64,000 nucleotides of DNA from Desemzia sp. RIT 804 (lineage in GTDB: Bacteria > Bacillota > Bacilli > Lactobacillales > Carnobacteriaceae): the NCBI RefSeq assembly GCF_016892605.1, contig NZ_JAFEMV010000001.1, positions 434,001-498,000 on the forward strand, in the 5' to 3' direction. Position numbers and translations under genes: made by a program. Of this stretch, positions 41,392 to 53,029 are shown piece after piece. How positions within the stretch are numbered: the stretch's first letter is position 1; each line of letters begins with the position of its first letter. The notes under the pieces are model-generated. The model was not told the DNA's origin and did no database searches. It saw only the letters and a list, made by a program, of their open reading frames with translations.

Positions 41392-44007
41392 ATGGAATTG
41401 AACAAATTAACGAGTACTATGCAAGAAGCGCTAAGTGAAGCGCAACAAATTGCTGTAACTAGACAGCATCAAGAGATAGATATCGCTCATTTGTGGAAAA
41501 TATTTTTGACGCCGAATCATTTTGCAAAGAACATTTATGAACAAGTAGGTGTCGATACTGCTCAATTTGAAGCAACCATCGATCAGGAGCTAGATAAATT
41601 ATCAGTGGTCCAAGGAAGCACTATTCAATATGGGCAATCAATGAGCCAAAATCTATTCCATTTGATGACAGAAGCCGATAAAATAAGTGAAACGTTCCAA
41701 GATGAGTTTGTCTCTACGGAGATCTTTTTATTGGCATTGATGAAACTGAAAAATCATCCCCTTACTAAGCAACTAACTGCTCAAGGGTTAACAGAGAAAA
41801 CATTGCGTAATAAAATTACGGAATTAAGAGGTGGGGAACGAGTGACTTCACAAAATCAAGAAGAAAATTATGAAGCATTGAAAAAATACGGAACTGATTT
41901 GATCGAAGCTGTAAAAAGCGGCAAACAAGATCCTATTATAGGTAGAGATGAAGAAATCCGGAATGTCATTCGCATTTTATCGCGGAAGACAAAAAACAAT
42001 CCTGTCTTGATTGGAGAACCTGGAGTAGGTAAAACGGCGATCGTAGAAGGATTAGCTCAACGAATCGTGCGTAGAGATGTTCCGGAAAATCTAAAAGATA
42101 AAACGGTCTATTCTTTAGATATGGGTGCTTTGATAGCTGGAGCGAAATACAGAGGTGAATTTGAGGAACGTTTGAAGGCAGTTCTAAAAGAAGTGAAAAA
42201 AAGCGATGGGCAAATCATTTTATTTATCGATGAAATTCACACCATTGTAGGAGCTGGGAAAACAGAAGGCAGCATGGATGCTGGTAACTTACTGAAACCC
42301 ATGCTAGCTCGAGGGGAATTGCACTGTATCGGGGCAACGACTTTAGACGAATACCGTCAATATATGGAAACTGACAAAGCTTTAGAACGCCGTTTCCAAA
42401 AAGTATTGGTGAATGAACCATCTGTTGAAGAGACGATCAGTATTTTGCGAGGACTAAAAGAACGTTTTGAGATCTACCATAGTGTCAATATCCACGACAA
42501 TGCTATCGTAGCGGCAGCAACATTATCTAATCGCTACATTACTGATCGCTTCTTACCCGACAAAGCAATCGATTTGGTGGATGAAGCTTGTGCCACCATT
42601 CGTGTAGAGATGAATTCAATGCCTACCGAATTGGATCAGGTCAGAAGACGAGTCATGCAGTTAGAGATCGAGGAAGCTGCTTTGAAAAAAGAACATGATG
42701 AGGCCAGCAAACGAAGACTGGAGCTGATTCAAGAAGAATTAGGTGATTTAAAAGAAGAAGCCAGTCAGTTACAATTAAAATGGGATACTGAAAAGACTCA
42801 AGTGACACATTTGAGAGACAAGAGAGAAAAGTTGGACCAATTGCGACATGAACTAGAAGAGGCAGAAGGGCAATATGATCTAGAGCGAGCTGCTGTATTG
42901 CGACATGGAGAAATACCAGCGCTTGAAAAAGAGCTGAAAGAATTGGAAGAAAATCAAGTTCAAAAAGATTCCAACGTTAATCGATTAGTACAAGAATCGG
43001 TTACTGAAGAAGAAATTGCTTTAGTAGTTGGCAGATTAACAGGGATTCCGGTTAACCGCTTAGTCAAAGGAGAACGTGAAAAGTTGTTGAACTTGGCTGA
43101 AAATATGAAATCAAGAGTGATTGGCCAAGATGAGGCTGTCGAGAGTGTCACAGATGCGGTTATCAGAGCACGCGCCGGAATTCAAAATCCGAATAAACCA
43201 CTAGGCTCATTCTTGTTCTTGGGACCTACAGGAGTAGGAAAAACTGAGTTGGCTAAGACGTTGGCTGAGAATTTATTTGACTCACAAGACCACATGGTGC
43301 GGATCGATATGAGTGAATATATGGAAAAACATACTGTCTCAAGATTAGTCGGTGCTCCTCCTGGTTATGTAGGGTATGAAGAAGGCGGACAATTGACAGA
43401 AGCAGTAAGAAGAAGTCCATACACGATCATACTATTGGATGAAATTGAAAAAGCTCATCCAGATGTATTCAATATCTTATTGCAGGTTTTAGATGACGGT
43501 CGATTAACGGATTCCAAAGGTCGCGTAGTAGATTTTAAAAATACAGTCTTGATCATGACCAGTAATATTGGATCAGGTTTACTTTTAGATGGAACGAATG
43601 ACAAAGGTGAAATCGCCCAACAAACGAAAGATGCAGTGTTTGATATGCTAAGAGCAAGCTTTAAACCAGAATTTTTAAATCGGATCGATGATACGATTTT
43701 ATTTGCCCCATTGAACTTTGAAGTCGTGAAAAAAATCGTATTGAAAATGACCAAAGACTTAGAAAAAAGGTTGTCACAGCAAGAGATCAGCTTGGAAGTC
43801 ACTGAAGCAGCTCAAGCTTGGATAGCTGAGAAAGCTTACGATCCCGCGTATGGAGCTCGTCCATTGCAACGGTATTTAACAAAAGAAGTGGAAACACCGA
43901 TCGCCAAACAAATTATTGCAGGAACGATTTACCCTGGAGCGACAGCTGTATTAACCGTTAAAGAGGATCATTTGGACGTTGAGGTTGCCCAGTCAGATGC
44001 AGAATAA
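41392..44007 (+). CDS. clpB: ATP-dependent disaggregase ClpB
   Basis: An 871-residue Hsp100 chaperone that pulls proteins out of aggregates with DnaK. The N-terminal Clp repeat domain (about 1-145) is followed by AAA1 with GEPGVGKT and [12 protein letters not shown]. The long coiled middle domain (about 400-525) distinguishes ClpB from ClpC. AAA2 has [12 protein letters not shown] and [13 protein letters not shown]. The ATG at 41392 follows AAAGTGGTG. Heat-shock control by CtsR is supported by the operator on its promoter. Confidence 0.96.
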   Translation: MELNKLTSTMQEALSEAQQIAVTRQHQEIDIAHLWKIFLTPNHFAKNIYEQVGVDTAQFEATIDQELDKLSVVQGSTIQYGQSMSQNLFHLMTEADKISETFQDEFVSTEIFLLALMKLKNHPLTKQLTAQGLTEKTLRNKITELRGGERVTSQNQEENYEALKKYGTDLIEAVKSGKQDPIIGRDEEIRNVIRILSRKTKNNPVLIGEPGVGKTAIVEGLAQRIVRRDVPENLKDKTVYSLDMGALIAGAKYRGEFEERLKAVLKEVKKSDGQIILFIDEIHTIVGAGKTEGSMDAGNLLKPMLARGELHCIGATTLDEYRQYMETDKALERRFQKVLVNEPSVEETISILRGLKERFEIYHSVNIHDNAIVAAATLSNRYITDRFLPDKAIDLVDEACATIRVEMNSMPTELDQVRRRVMQLEIEEAALKKEHDEASKRRLELIQEELGDLKEEASQLQLKWDTEKTQVTHLRDKREKLDQLRHELEEAEGQYDLERAAVLRHGEIPALEKELKELEENQVQKDSNVNRLVQESVTEEEIALVVGRLTGIPVNRLVKGEREKLLNLAENMKSRVIGQDEAVESVTDAVIRARAGIQNPNKPLGSFLFLGPTGVGKTELAKTLAENLFDSQDHMVRIDMSEYMEKHTVSRLVGAPPGYVGYEEGGQLTEAVRRSPYTIILLDEIEKAHPDVFNILLQVLDDGRLTDSKGRVVDFKNTVLIMTSNIGSGLLLDGTNDKGEIAQQTKDAVFDMLRASFKPEFLNRIDDTILFAPLNFEVVKKIVLKMTKDLEKRLSQQEISLEVTEAAQAWIAEKAYDPAYGARPLQRYLTKEVETPIAKQIIAGTIYPGATAVLTVKEDHLDVEVAQSDAE

Positions 44008-44045
44008 GCAAAGAGAGCGGTACAAAAGACGTTTTGACCATTGAA

Positions 44046-44102
44046 TATAAGTCAGCCACCCCTTATGAGATGCTTTTTCTCATAAGGGGTGGCTGACTTA
44101 TA
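44046..44102. repeat. Perfect 24-base-arm inverted repeat
   Basis: Arms at 44046-44069 and 44079-44102 are exact complements around a nine-base loop ATGCTTTTT. No T run follows on either strand, so it is not a canonical terminator. The right arm overlaps the start of the short repeat copy at 44095. Confidence 0.75.
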
Positions 44103-44140
44103 GGCATGCGGTCAGGCTTTTGGAACGCGTTTAAAAGCGC
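44095..44140 (+). repeat. Short intergenic repeat, copy 3
   Basis: CTTATAGGCATG, GGCTTTTGGAACGCG and TTTAAAAGCGC, matching the minus-strand copy at 33237-33281 and the core at 33534-33556. Confidence 0.6.
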
Positions 44141-44162
44141 CTGCTTAGTGTGTGACAGAGAT

Positions 44163-44193
44163 AAAGACTATTGTTTTAGTCTTTTCTTTTTTT
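44163..44193 (+). terminator. Terminator after clpB
   Basis: AAAGACT ... AGTCTTT stem followed by TCTTTTTTT on the + strand. Confidence 0.75.
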
Positions 44194-44222
44194 GAGATGA
44201 TTTAAGTAGGATCCGTATTAGA

Positions 44223-44405
44223 TTAATGTTGAGTTTCTGGAGGTTTAGGAATAGCAGAAGTCAGTAATAGAACAATTACTGCACTTAATAAACCGATTAA
44301 AGTAGCTGTGAAAAACGAATAGGTTCCACTGGTTAAAGAACTTCCGATATAATTCACTACTTGTCCTAAGCAAAATCCCCAAAATAATGTTGCGATATAT
44401 TTCAT
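44223..44405 (-). CDS. Small membrane protein, DUF2929/YjzD-like
   Basis: A 60-residue protein with two predicted helices (KYIATLFWGFCLGQVVNYIGSS and FTATLIGLLSAVIVLLLTSAI) joined by a short loop; the C-terminus is polar. The pattern fits the DUF2929 family of short Bacilli membrane proteins of unknown function. The start at 44405 has GAGGGTG upstream on the minus strand; the longer frame to 44435 would include that SD. Confidence 0.8.
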   Translation of the reverse strand: MKYIATLFWGFCLGQVVNYIGSSLTSGTYSFFTATLIGLLSAVIVLLLTSAIPKPPETQH

Positions 44406-44489
44406 AGTATCAACACCCTCTTTCTTCATCACCATTCTACCACTTTTTTTGAAGAATGAAAGTAAAAGCTGATTGTTTTTAATGAGAAT

Positions 44490-44519
44490 TTGCGGTTTTC
44501 ATCAACTTCAGAGTATAAT
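44490..44519 (+). promoter_or_regulatory. Promoter of dnaE
   Basis: TTGCGG (44490-44495), 18-base spacer, TATAAT (44514-44519). Confidence 0.6.
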
Positions 44520-44620
44520 GAAGAAGTGTGCAATTCGATAGTGGATCTTCCATAAAGAAGAGGAGATTCAGCAATACATATAGTTAAAAGAATTCAAACT
44601 AACGACAAGGAGGATGTTAG

Positions 44621-47600
44621 ATGTCTTTTGTGCAATTACAGGTGAACAGCGCCTATTCTTTGCTTCAAAGTACTTTATCTATTGAAGAATTAGTCTTAAC
44701 TGCTAAAGGTAGAGGTTATAAAACTCTCGCTTTGACTGACCAAAATGTGCTTTATGGAGCTGTTGATTTTGTTAAATTATGTCAGAAAAACGAGATCAAG
44801 CCAGTCGTTGGTTTAACGCTAGAGATGCAGGGGTTAGTTCAATCGGACAAAACGTTTTCGCTTGTCTTGTTGGCTGAAACAAATCAGGGATACCAACACT
44901 TGATTTCGTTGTCTACTAAAAAAATGATGTCTCCGGAACAACCATTCTCCTTTGAAGACTTGGTACCTTACACAGATGGGCTGATTGCTCTAACACCTGG
45001 AGAAACGGGAGAAATAGAACAGTTATTGTTGAATGGACAAACTGAAGAAGCGAAAACAGTGGCTGCGAGATTTAAAGATCATCTTTCAACAAAACATTTT
45101 TTTATAGGTGTCCAACTGCATGAAAATTTGTTATCGATCAAAGATGATTTAATCCAGTTAGCTGAAGAATTAACGATAGAAATGGTTGCGTTGAATGATG
45201 TTCGCTATCTAAATCAAGAAGACGCATTCAGTTTAAAAGTACTTCGTTTTATTGATAAAGGAGAACAACTAACAGGTCAAGGCGGAAGTTTATTTGGTAC
45301 CCGTAATTTGCCTGAGAGTTCAACGATCGAGCAGCAATTTAAAGAAGCTGGACTAGAAGAAGCAGCTCGCAATACGAATAGAATTGCCGAACGTATTGCA
45401 ATGGATATTCCTTTGCAACAACGGTTGCTGCCTAAATACCCCATTGATAATGACGAACCAACTTCTGCTTTCTTAGAGGATTTGTGTGTTCAAGGTCTGC
45501 AAAAAAGAGTGCCAAACGCGGATGAACGCTATCAAAAACGGTTGAAATATGAATTGAATGTCATTCAAAAAATGGGGTTTGAAGATTATTTCTTGATTGT
45601 GTGGGATGTCATGGCTTATGCTCATCAAGCAAAAATCGTTACAGGAGCAGGTCGCGGGTCAGCAGCAGGTTCCCTAGTGTCATTTGTCTTGGAGATAACA
45701 GATGTAGATCCCATTCAATACAACTTACTTTTTGAACGTTTTTTAAATGAAGAACGGTACAATATGCCGGATATCGATTTGGATTTTCCTGACAATCGGC
45801 GAGATGAAGTCTTGCAGTACGTTAAAAACAAATACGGTAAAGATCACGTAGCTCAAATCATCACATTCGGGACTTTAGCGGCGAAAATGGCGCTTCGAGA
45901 CACGGCGCGTGTGTTTGGTTTGACACAAGAAGAGTCTAATCAGTGGTCCAAAGCTATCCCTAGTCAGTTAGGTGTCACTTTGGAAGAAGCTTACCAAAAG
46001 TCTTCTGCTTTGCAACAACTGGTAAACAAAAACGAACAAAATCAATTGATGTTCACTACAGCTAAAAAAATTGAAGGGTTGCCGAGACACACTTCCACTC
46101 ATGCGGCAGGTGTAGTGATCAGCGATCAGAAATTAGAGAACATTATCCCGCTTCAAGAAGGAAGCAGTTCTATAGCATTGACTCAATACCCTATGGGAAA
46201 TGTGGAAGAAATAGGACTACTAAAGATGGATTTTCTTGGTTTGAAAAACTTGACGATTTTAGGAGAAGCTTTGAAAATCGTCCAACAAGATACTGGCAAC
46301 CTTCTTCAAACCCAGGATATTCCGATGGATGATCCAGAAACGCTTAACCTGTTTCAACGAGCAGATACAGTGGGAATATTCCAATTTGAATCAGGCGGTA
46401 TCAAAAATGTGTTGCGGAAGCTTCATCCTGAATCGATTGAAGATATCGCTGCGGTAAATGCTTTATACCGTCCAGGCCCGATGGAACAGATCGATGTCTT
46501 TATCAAACGCAAAAAAGGCGAACTGCCGATTGAATACCCGCATGAGAGCTTAAAAGAGATTTTAGAGGTAACTTATGGAGTAATGGTATATCAAGAGCAA
46601 GTCATGCAAGTGGCTTCTAAAATGGCTGGCTACTCTTTAGGACAAGCCGATATTTTGAGAAGAGCTATTGGGAAAAAGAAAAAAGAACTGATCGATGCTG
46701 AAAGAGCACACTTTGTAAAAGGAGCGAAAAACCAAGGGTATCCCGAACAAGACGCTAAGAAAGTCTATGACTATATTGAACGTTTCGCCAATTACGGGTT
46801 TAACCGATCACACTCCATCGCTTATTCATTTATTGGGTATCAAATGGCATATATAAAAGTTCATTACCCACAAGCTTTTTATATTGCGCTCTTAAACTCA
46901 GCATTGCACAATACGACCAAAATGAAAGACTATTTGCTGGAAGCAAAGAAAAGAAAAATACCTGTTTTTAACCCTGATATCAATCAAAGTTACTCGCATT
47001 TTACAAAAAAAGAATCTGGAATCTTATTTGGCTTAGCCTCTATAAAAGGGCTGAGAAGAGATTATGTGTCAGAAATCATCCAAAAGAGAAAAAATGAAGG
47101 AGCGTATAAAGATTTTATTCATTTTTTAAGAAGGATAGATTCTAAATGGGTGAAAGAGGAATTTATGTTGCCATTGATTTATGTGGGGGCATTTGATGGA
47201 TTCGAGTATTCCAGAGGGACATTGATTCATTCACTGGAAAATATTCTGACGAGTGTCAAATTTAGTGGCGACAATGTGGGGCTGTTTGATGTGCTGCAGC
47301 CTAAATATGAAGAAGCTCCAGATCTGACTTCAGAAGACAAACTAGAAGCAGAAAACACTTATTTAGGGATTTATTTGTCTGGACACCCTACCGAAAGATA
47401 CGATGATCTACGTAAATCAAAACAAGCTTCTCACATCAAAGATTTGACTAATGGACAAGCTGCTAAATTGATTGGACAAGTAAAAGAAATAAAGAAAATC
47501 ACGACTAAAAAAGGTGAACCTATGGCTTTTGTAATGATCAGTGATACCTCTGGAGATATTTCTTTGACTTTGTTTCCTAAAGTCTATCGCAAATACATTC

Positions 47601-47950
47601 ATTCGATTGAAAAAAATAAAGTGTTGTATGTTGAAGGGAAAATAGAATCTAGAGCAGGGCAAGGAATGCAAGTATTGGTAAGTCAAATCCAAGAAGCAGA
47701 AAAATTGGAAGAAAACCGGGAAACAAAAAAATGTTTTATTCGCATTGAAGAAATCAATGAAGATAATTCAACTCTAAATCAGTTGAAAGAACTTTTAGCA
47801 GCTTACCCAGGTGTTATTCCAGTCATTTTATACTATGTCAAAGCCAATAAAAAACTGGGATTGCAAGAGAAATTTTGGATAAAAAATTCACCAGAGCTGG
47901 TAAAAGCAGTAGAAGATTTGTTGGGCAAAGGAAATATTGTCGTCGGGTGA
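44621..47950 (+). CDS. dnaE: DNA polymerase III alpha subunit DnaE
   Basis: An 1109-residue C-family polymerase. It has an N-terminal PHP domain (FVQLQVNSAYSLLQSTLSIEELV), a palm with GAGRGSAAGSLVSF and PDIDLDFPDNRRDEV (catalytic Asp384 and Asp386), and fingers with FNRSHSIAYSFIGYQMAY. A helix-hairpin-helix region and an OB domain (AKLIGQVKEIKKITTKKGEPMAFV) follow. It lacks the exonuclease insert of PolC, so it is the low-GC DnaE that extends primers on the lagging strand. AAGGAGGATG precedes the ATG. It is followed by pfkA as in many Bacilli. Confidence 0.97.
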   Translation: MSFVQLQVNSAYSLLQSTLSIEELVLTAKGRGYKTLALTDQNVLYGAVDFVKLCQKNEIKPVVGLTLEMQGLVQSDKTFSLVLLAETNQGYQHLISLSTKKMMSPEQPFSFEDLVPYTDGLIALTPGETGEIEQLLLNGQTEEAKTVAARFKDHLSTKHFFIGVQLHENLLSIKDDLIQLAEELTIEMVALNDVRYLNQEDAFSLKVLRFIDKGEQLTGQGGSLFGTRNLPESSTIEQQFKEAGLEEAARNTNRIAERIAMDIPLQQRLLPKYPIDNDEPTSAFLEDLCVQGLQKRVPNADERYQKRLKYELNVIQKMGFEDYFLIVWDVMAYAHQAKIVTGAGRGSAAGSLVSFVLEITDVDPIQYNLLFERFLNEERYNMPDIDLDFPDNRRDEVLQYVKNKYGKDHVAQIITFGTLAAKMALRDTARVFGLTQEESNQWSKAIPSQLGVTLEEAYQKSSALQQLVNKNEQNQLMFTTAKKIEGLPRHTSTHAAGVVISDQKLENIIPLQEGSSSIALTQYPMGNVEEIGLLKMDFLGLKNLTILGEALKIVQQDTGNLLQTQDIPMDDPETLNLFQRADTVGIFQFESGGIKNVLRKLHPESIEDIAAVNALYRPGPMEQIDVFIKRKKGELPIEYPHESLKEILEVTYGVMVYQEQVMQVASKMAGYSLGQADILRRAIGKKKKELIDAERAHFVKGAKNQGYPEQDAKKVYDYIERFANYGFNRSHSIAYSFIGYQMAYIKVHYPQAFYIALLNSALHNTTKMKDYLLEAKKRKIPVFNPDINQSYSHFTKKESGILFGLASIKGLRRDYVSEIIQKRKNEGAYKDFIHFLRRIDSKWVKEEFMLPLIYVGAFDGFEYSRGTLIHSLENILTSVKFSGDNVGLFDVLQPKYEEAPDLTSEDKLEAENTYLGIYLSGHPTERYDDLRKSKQASHIKDLTNGQAAKLIGQVKEIKKITTKKGEPMAFVMISDTSGDISLTLFPKVYRKYIHSIEKNKVLYVEGKIESRAGQGMQVLVSQIQEAEKLEENRETKKCFIRIEEINEDNSTLNQLKELLAAYPGVIPVILYYVKANKKLGLQEKFWIKNSPELVKAVEDLLGKGNIVVG

Positions 47951-48003
47951 GATTAGAAAATTCTTAAAAATGAAAAATAACTGAAAAGATTAACAGAATT
48001 CAT

Positions 48004-48032
48004 AAGACAATTTATCTTAAAAATGGTAGAAT
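48004..48032 (+). promoter_or_regulatory. Promoter of pfkA
   Basis: AAGACA (48004-48009), 17-base spacer, extended -10 TGgTAGAAT (48027-48032). Confidence 0.6.
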
Positions 48033-48044
48033 GTCTTTGTTGGC

Positions 48045-48062
48045 TTATTTATGTATAAATAA
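48045..48062. promoter_or_regulatory. Palindrome in the pfkA leader
   Basis: TTATTTAT-GT-ATAAATAA, perfect eight-base arms just downstream of the predicted transcription start; a candidate operator of unknown regulator. Confidence 0.4.
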
Positions 48063-48127
48063 ACATCACATTATTTAGGCGGAATCATCTTTGTATATAT
48101 TTTTTTACTATAACTTTTATGAGGTGA

Positions 48128-49099
<972 letters not shown>

Positions 49100-49215
49100 A
49101 TATTTCTTCAAAAAAGTGGATTTACTTATTTTTCTACTGTAAGATAAATAGTGAATCATATAATCATGTGGACAAATTTTAAAAAGTTAGACTAATAAGT
49201 TAGGAGTTTTGCATA

Positions 49216-50973
49216 ATGAAAAAAACAAAAATTGTTTGTACTATTGGACCAGCAAGTGAGTCCGTAGATTATTTAGTGAAAATGATCGATGCAGGGATGA
49301 ACGTTGCTCGATTAAATTTCTCACACGGAGATTTTGAGGAACACGGAGCAAGAATTAAAAATATTCGTGAAGCTTCAAGAATTACTGGGAAAATGGTTGC
49401 TCTCTTATTAGATACAAAAGGACCAGAAATCCGTACGCACAACATGAAAGAAGGAAAAGTTGTCTTTTCTACTGGAGATATTGTACGCGTAGCAATGAAT
49501 GAAGTTGAAGGAACGCAAGAAAAATTTTCAGTGTCTTACTCAGATTTGATCAATGATGTACATCCTGGTTCTCATATTTTATTAGATGACGGACTAATTG
49601 ATTTATTGGTTACAGACATCGACATGGAAAACCAAGAAATTGTTACCACTGTTCAAAATGCTGGAACATTGAAAAATAAAAAAGGTGTTAACGTACCTGG
49701 TGTTTCTGTTAACCTTCCAGGAATTACTGAAAAAGATGCTGCTGATATTCGTTTTGGTCTAGGTCAAGATATCGACTATATCGCAGCAAGTTTCGTACGC
49801 CGTCCAACAGACGTGTTAGAAATTACTAAAATTCTTGAAGAAGAAAACATGACTCACGTTAAAATTATCCCTAAAATTGAAAACCAAGAAGGGGTAGACA
49901 ACATCGACGAAATCTTAAAAGTTTCTGATGGTTTGATGGTTGCTCGTGGAGATTTAGGAGTAGAGATTCCTACAGAAGAAGTACCTGTAGTTCAAAAAGA
50001 CTTGATCCGTAAATGTAATGCTTTAGGTAAACCAGTTATCACAGCTACTCAAATGTTGGATTCAATGCAAAACAACCCTCGTCCAACACGCGCTGAAGCT
50101 AGTGATGTGGCGAATGCTATTTTTGATGGTACAGATGCAATCATGTTATCTGGTGAAACTGCTGCTGGAGATTACCCAATCGAAGCTGTTGAAACAATGG
50201 CTCGTATTGCTGTTCGTACTGAAGAAGCTTTAGTAAACCAAGATTCATTCACATTAAAAGCTTATGACCAAGGCGATATGACAGAGGCTATTGGACAATC
50301 TGTAGGACATACAGCTCGCAACTTGAACATTGATACAATTGTTGCAGCAACTGAATCAGGGCATACAGCTCAAATGATCTCAAAATACCGTCCAAAATCT
50401 ACTATCATAGCAGTTACTTTCTCTGAAAGAACAATGCGCGGATTAGCTTTATCATGGGGAGTATACCCAACTGTTGCTGAAAAACCAGAATCAACAGATG
50501 ATATGTTCAATCTAGCTACAAACATTGCTCAAGAAAAAGGCTATGCTAAAGAAGGCGACTTGATCATTATTACTGCTGGTGTTCCAGTTGGTGAACGTGG
50601 AACAACTAACTTGATGAAAATCCAAATGATCGGTTCAAAACTAGTACGTGGACATGGTGTGGGTAACGAATCTATTATTGGAAAAGCTGTTGTTGCTATG
50701 AACGCACAAGAAGCAAATGAAAAAAGTGTAGAAGGTTGCGTATTAGTAACTAAGACTACAGATAAAGATTACTTGCCTGCTATCGAAAAAGCTGCTGCAA
50801 TTATTGTTGAACAGGGTGGTTTAACAAGTCATGCTGCAGTAATTGGGATTGCTATGGGAATTCCAGTTATTGTTGGAGCAGAAGATGCAACTAACGTGAT
50901 TTCTGACAATGAATTGATCACAGTAGATTCTCGTCGTGGTATTGTATATCGCGGTGCTACATCTGCTATTTAA
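49216..50973 (+). CDS. pyk: Pyruvate kinase
   Basis: A 585-residue pyruvate kinase. The barrel has [28 protein letters not shown], the active-site [12 protein letters not shown] and catalytic Lys in KIIPKIEN. The A/C domains end near residue 475. A further C-terminal PEP-utilizer mobile-like domain follows ([21 protein letters not shown]), as in Bacillus enzymes; its His is intact but its role is unclear. TAGGAG precedes the ATG. It lies 116 bases after pfkA without an obvious terminator, so read-through is likely; a TATAAT at 49159 might add a promoter. Confidence 0.97.
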   Translation: MKKTKIVCTIGPASESVDYLVKMIDAGMNVARLNFSHGDFEEHGARIKNIREASRITGKMVALLLDTKGPEIRTHNMKEGKVVFSTGDIVRVAMNEVEGTQEKFSVSYSDLINDVHPGSHILLDDGLIDLLVTDIDMENQEIVTTVQNAGTLKNKKGVNVPGVSVNLPGITEKDAADIRFGLGQDIDYIAASFVRRPTDVLEITKILEEENMTHVKIIPKIENQEGVDNIDEILKVSDGLMVARGDLGVEIPTEEVPVVQKDLIRKCNALGKPVITATQMLDSMQNNPRPTRAEASDVANAIFDGTDAIMLSGETAAGDYPIEAVETMARIAVRTEEALVNQDSFTLKAYDQGDMTEAIGQSVGHTARNLNIDTIVAATESGHTAQMISKYRPKSTIIAVTFSERTMRGLALSWGVYPTVAEKPESTDDMFNLATNIAQEKGYAKEGDLIIITAGVPVGERGTTNLMKIQMIGSKLVRGHGVGNESIIGKAVVAMNAQEANEKSVEGCVLVTKTTDKDYLPAIEKAAAIIVEQGGLTSHAAVIGIAMGIPVIVGAEDATNVISDNELITVDSRRGIVYRGATSAI

Positions 50974-50996
50974 GTTCATTTGTTCAGCAAGGAAGG

Positions 50997-51034
50997 AAAA
51001 CTCTCAGAAAATTAATTTCTGGGAGTTTTTTCGT
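50997..51034 (+). terminator. Terminator after pyk
   Basis: AAAACTC-t-CAGAAA ... TTTCTG-g-GAGTTTTTT stem with T tail. Confidence 0.88.
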
Positions 51035-51101
51035 TTTGAAATCTATTTTACATAATAAAATTATGGTAAACTAAAGAAAACGCTAAGGAGTGTATAAAAC
51101 A

Positions 51102-51980
51102 ATGAATCAATCATTAGGAACTATTATTACAGGGATCGTTACAGATATTAATGATAAAGCTTATTTTATCCAAAAGAGTGGAATCACTTACGAAATGCCC
51201 AAAACCGAAACGACTTCATATGAATTAGGAGATGCAGTAGAAGGTTTTGCTTACATTTCTCAGAACAAATCATACAAATTAACTCAGGATATTCCGAAAG
51301 TACAAATTGGATATTACGCCTTCAGTAAAGTCATTGATGTTCGTAGAGACTTAGGTGTTTTTGTAGATATTGGCTTACCAGATAAAGAAATCGTGGTTTC
51401 ACTTGACGAATTGCCAACAGAAAAACAATTGTGGCCTAAAAAAGGGGATCAATTGATGGTGACCATTCGTGTAGACGAAAAAGATCGTATGTGGGGAGAA
51501 TTAGCTGACGAAGAAGTTTTCATCTCGTTGTCAAAAAAAGCTTCAGAAGATCTTATTAATAAAGATATCAAAGGAATTGCTTACCGCTTGAAAGTGGTTG
51601 GCACGTATATTTTAACAGAAGGCGATCACTTAGGGTTTATCCATCCTTCTCAAAGAGATATAGAACCTAGACTTGGAGAAGAAATTTCTGGTCGTGTTAT
51701 CGGAATTGGTCAAGAAGGAGCCGTTAACATCTCTTTAAAACCTAGAGCTCATGAAGCGATACCAGAAGATGCTGCGATGTTATTAGCCATTCTAGAGCGC
51801 TCAAAAGATGGTAGCTTTCCATACACAGATAAAAGTTCTCCGGAAGATATCAAATTGCATTTCGGTATTAGTAAAGGTCAATTTAAACGTGCTATTGGGA
51901 ACTTATTGAAACAAAGAAAAATTGTTCAAGTCGATGGTGAAACACGTTTAGTAAAAAATGAATCTGCTGACAATGAGTAA
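51102..51980 (+). CDS. cvfB: S1-like RNA-binding protein CvfB (YitL)
   Basis: A 292-residue cytoplasmic protein with three S1/OB-type RNA-binding modules and a C-terminal winged helix. The first is MNQSLGTIITGIVTDIND. Next is KVIDVRRDLGVFVDIGLPDKEIVVSLDELP. A third OB-like segment is GRVIGIGQEGAVNISLKPRA, and the winged helix is PEDIKLHFGISKGQFKRAIGNLLKQRKI. CvfB influences virulence gene expression in staphylococci; in lactic acid bacteria it is a conserved RNA-binding protein. The ATG at 51102 follows AAGGAGTG; the GTG at 51090 overlaps that SD. Confidence 0.93.
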   Translation: MNQSLGTIITGIVTDINDKAYFIQKSGITYEMPKTETTSYELGDAVEGFAYISQNKSYKLTQDIPKVQIGYYAFSKVIDVRRDLGVFVDIGLPDKEIVVSLDELPTEKQLWPKKGDQLMVTIRVDEKDRMWGELADEEVFISLSKKASEDLINKDIKGIAYRLKVVGTYILTEGDHLGFIHPSQRDIEPRLGEEISGRVIGIGQEGAVNISLKPRAHEAIPEDAAMLLAILERSKDGSFPYTDKSSPEDIKLHFGISKGQFKRAIGNLLKQRKIVQVDGETRLVKNESADNE

Positions 51981-52056
51981 TCTTTAAGAACTCAAAGCGC
52001 ATTTTTTTAAAAGATTTATGAACGTACCTTTTTAAGCGGAAGGGAGCGGATTTTAA

Positions 52057-52947
52057 GTGAGTAAAGATTTAGAAGAGTATATCCGCTATTTAAGAATAGA
52101 ACGCGGATTAGCAGAAAATACAATTGAAAGTTACAACAGAGACTTGAAACAGTATTTGGATTATTTAGCAAAAGAAGAATTAGATGATTGGCATAAAATA
52201 GACCGATACACTATATTATCTTTTTTGCAGCACTTAAAACAGTTGAAGAAGTCTTCTGCTACGGTTATCCGAATGGTCTCCAGCTTAAGGAAATTTCACC
52301 AATACTTGAAACAAGAACAACGGTCTGCTATTGATCCGATGCTGCACATTGATACGCCAAAAAAAGCTCAAATTTTACCTAAAGTGTTGTCAATGTCAGA
52401 GGTAGAAAAAATAATTGAAATTCCCAATGTCGATGAGGTTTTAGGATTAAGAGACAGAGCCATTTTGGAAGTGATGTACGCTACTGGTCTGCGGGTTTCT
52501 GAATTGACTGAACTAAAAATGGATGATTTGCATTTATCTTTAGGATTGATCCAGACAATCGGAAAAGGAGATAAAGAGCGCATTATTCCCATTGGAGATC
52601 TTGCGATCAAATGGATCGAAAATTATTTGAAATACAGCCGTATAAAATTAGAAAAACCTGATAAGAGAAGCCCATATTTATTTCTGAACCACCATGGGAG
52701 AAAATTGACCCGTCAAGGAATATGGAAAAATCTAAAAGCTTTGGTGAAAAAGGCTGGAATAGAAAAAGAAGTGACTCCTCATACATTGAGGCATTCGTTT
52801 GCAACTCATTTGCTCGAAAATGGAGCTGATTTAAGAGTGGTACAAGAGCTGCTTGGACATTCTGATATTTCAACCACTCAAATTTACACCCACATCACAA
52901 AACAGCGAATGGCCAAAGTATATAAAACCTATCACCCAAGAGCATAA
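52057..52947 (+). CDS. xerD: Site-specific tyrosine recombinase XerD
   Basis: A 296-residue recombinase for chromosome dimer resolution at dif with XerC/XerS-type partners. The N-terminal SAM-like domain starts LEEYIRYLRIERGLAENTIESYNRDLKQY. Catalytic residues are the Arg of ATGLRVSELTEL, His/Arg of TPHTLRHSFATHLLENG, His of LLGHSDISTTQIY and nucleophile Tyr in IYTHI. The GTG start follows GGAAGGGAG. It is single and not adjacent to integrated phage DNA, and precedes deoB as in many Bacilli. Confidence 0.94.
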   Translation: MSKDLEEYIRYLRIERGLAENTIESYNRDLKQYLDYLAKEELDDWHKIDRYTILSFLQHLKQLKKSSATVIRMVSSLRKFHQYLKQEQRSAIDPMLHIDTPKKAQILPKVLSMSEVEKIIEIPNVDEVLGLRDRAILEVMYATGLRVSELTELKMDDLHLSLGLIQTIGKGDKERIIPIGDLAIKWIENYLKYSRIKLEKPDKRSPYLFLNHHGRKLTRQGIWKNLKALVKKAGIEKEVTPHTLRHSFATHLLENGADLRVVQELLGHSDISTTQIYTHITKQRMAKVYKTYHPRA

Positions 52948-53029
52948 AGGTAGCGAAAACTCTCGATATTTTATCCGTTTTCATCTATAATTGTAGTGTG
53001 ATATAGACAAGTTATAAGGAGGAATTATT

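Noticed and set aside
52057-52947. XerD as an integrase of a mobile element
   Set aside because: The sequence and the cvfB-xerD-deoB context are those of the housekeeping XerD; no attachment repeats or phage genes are near.
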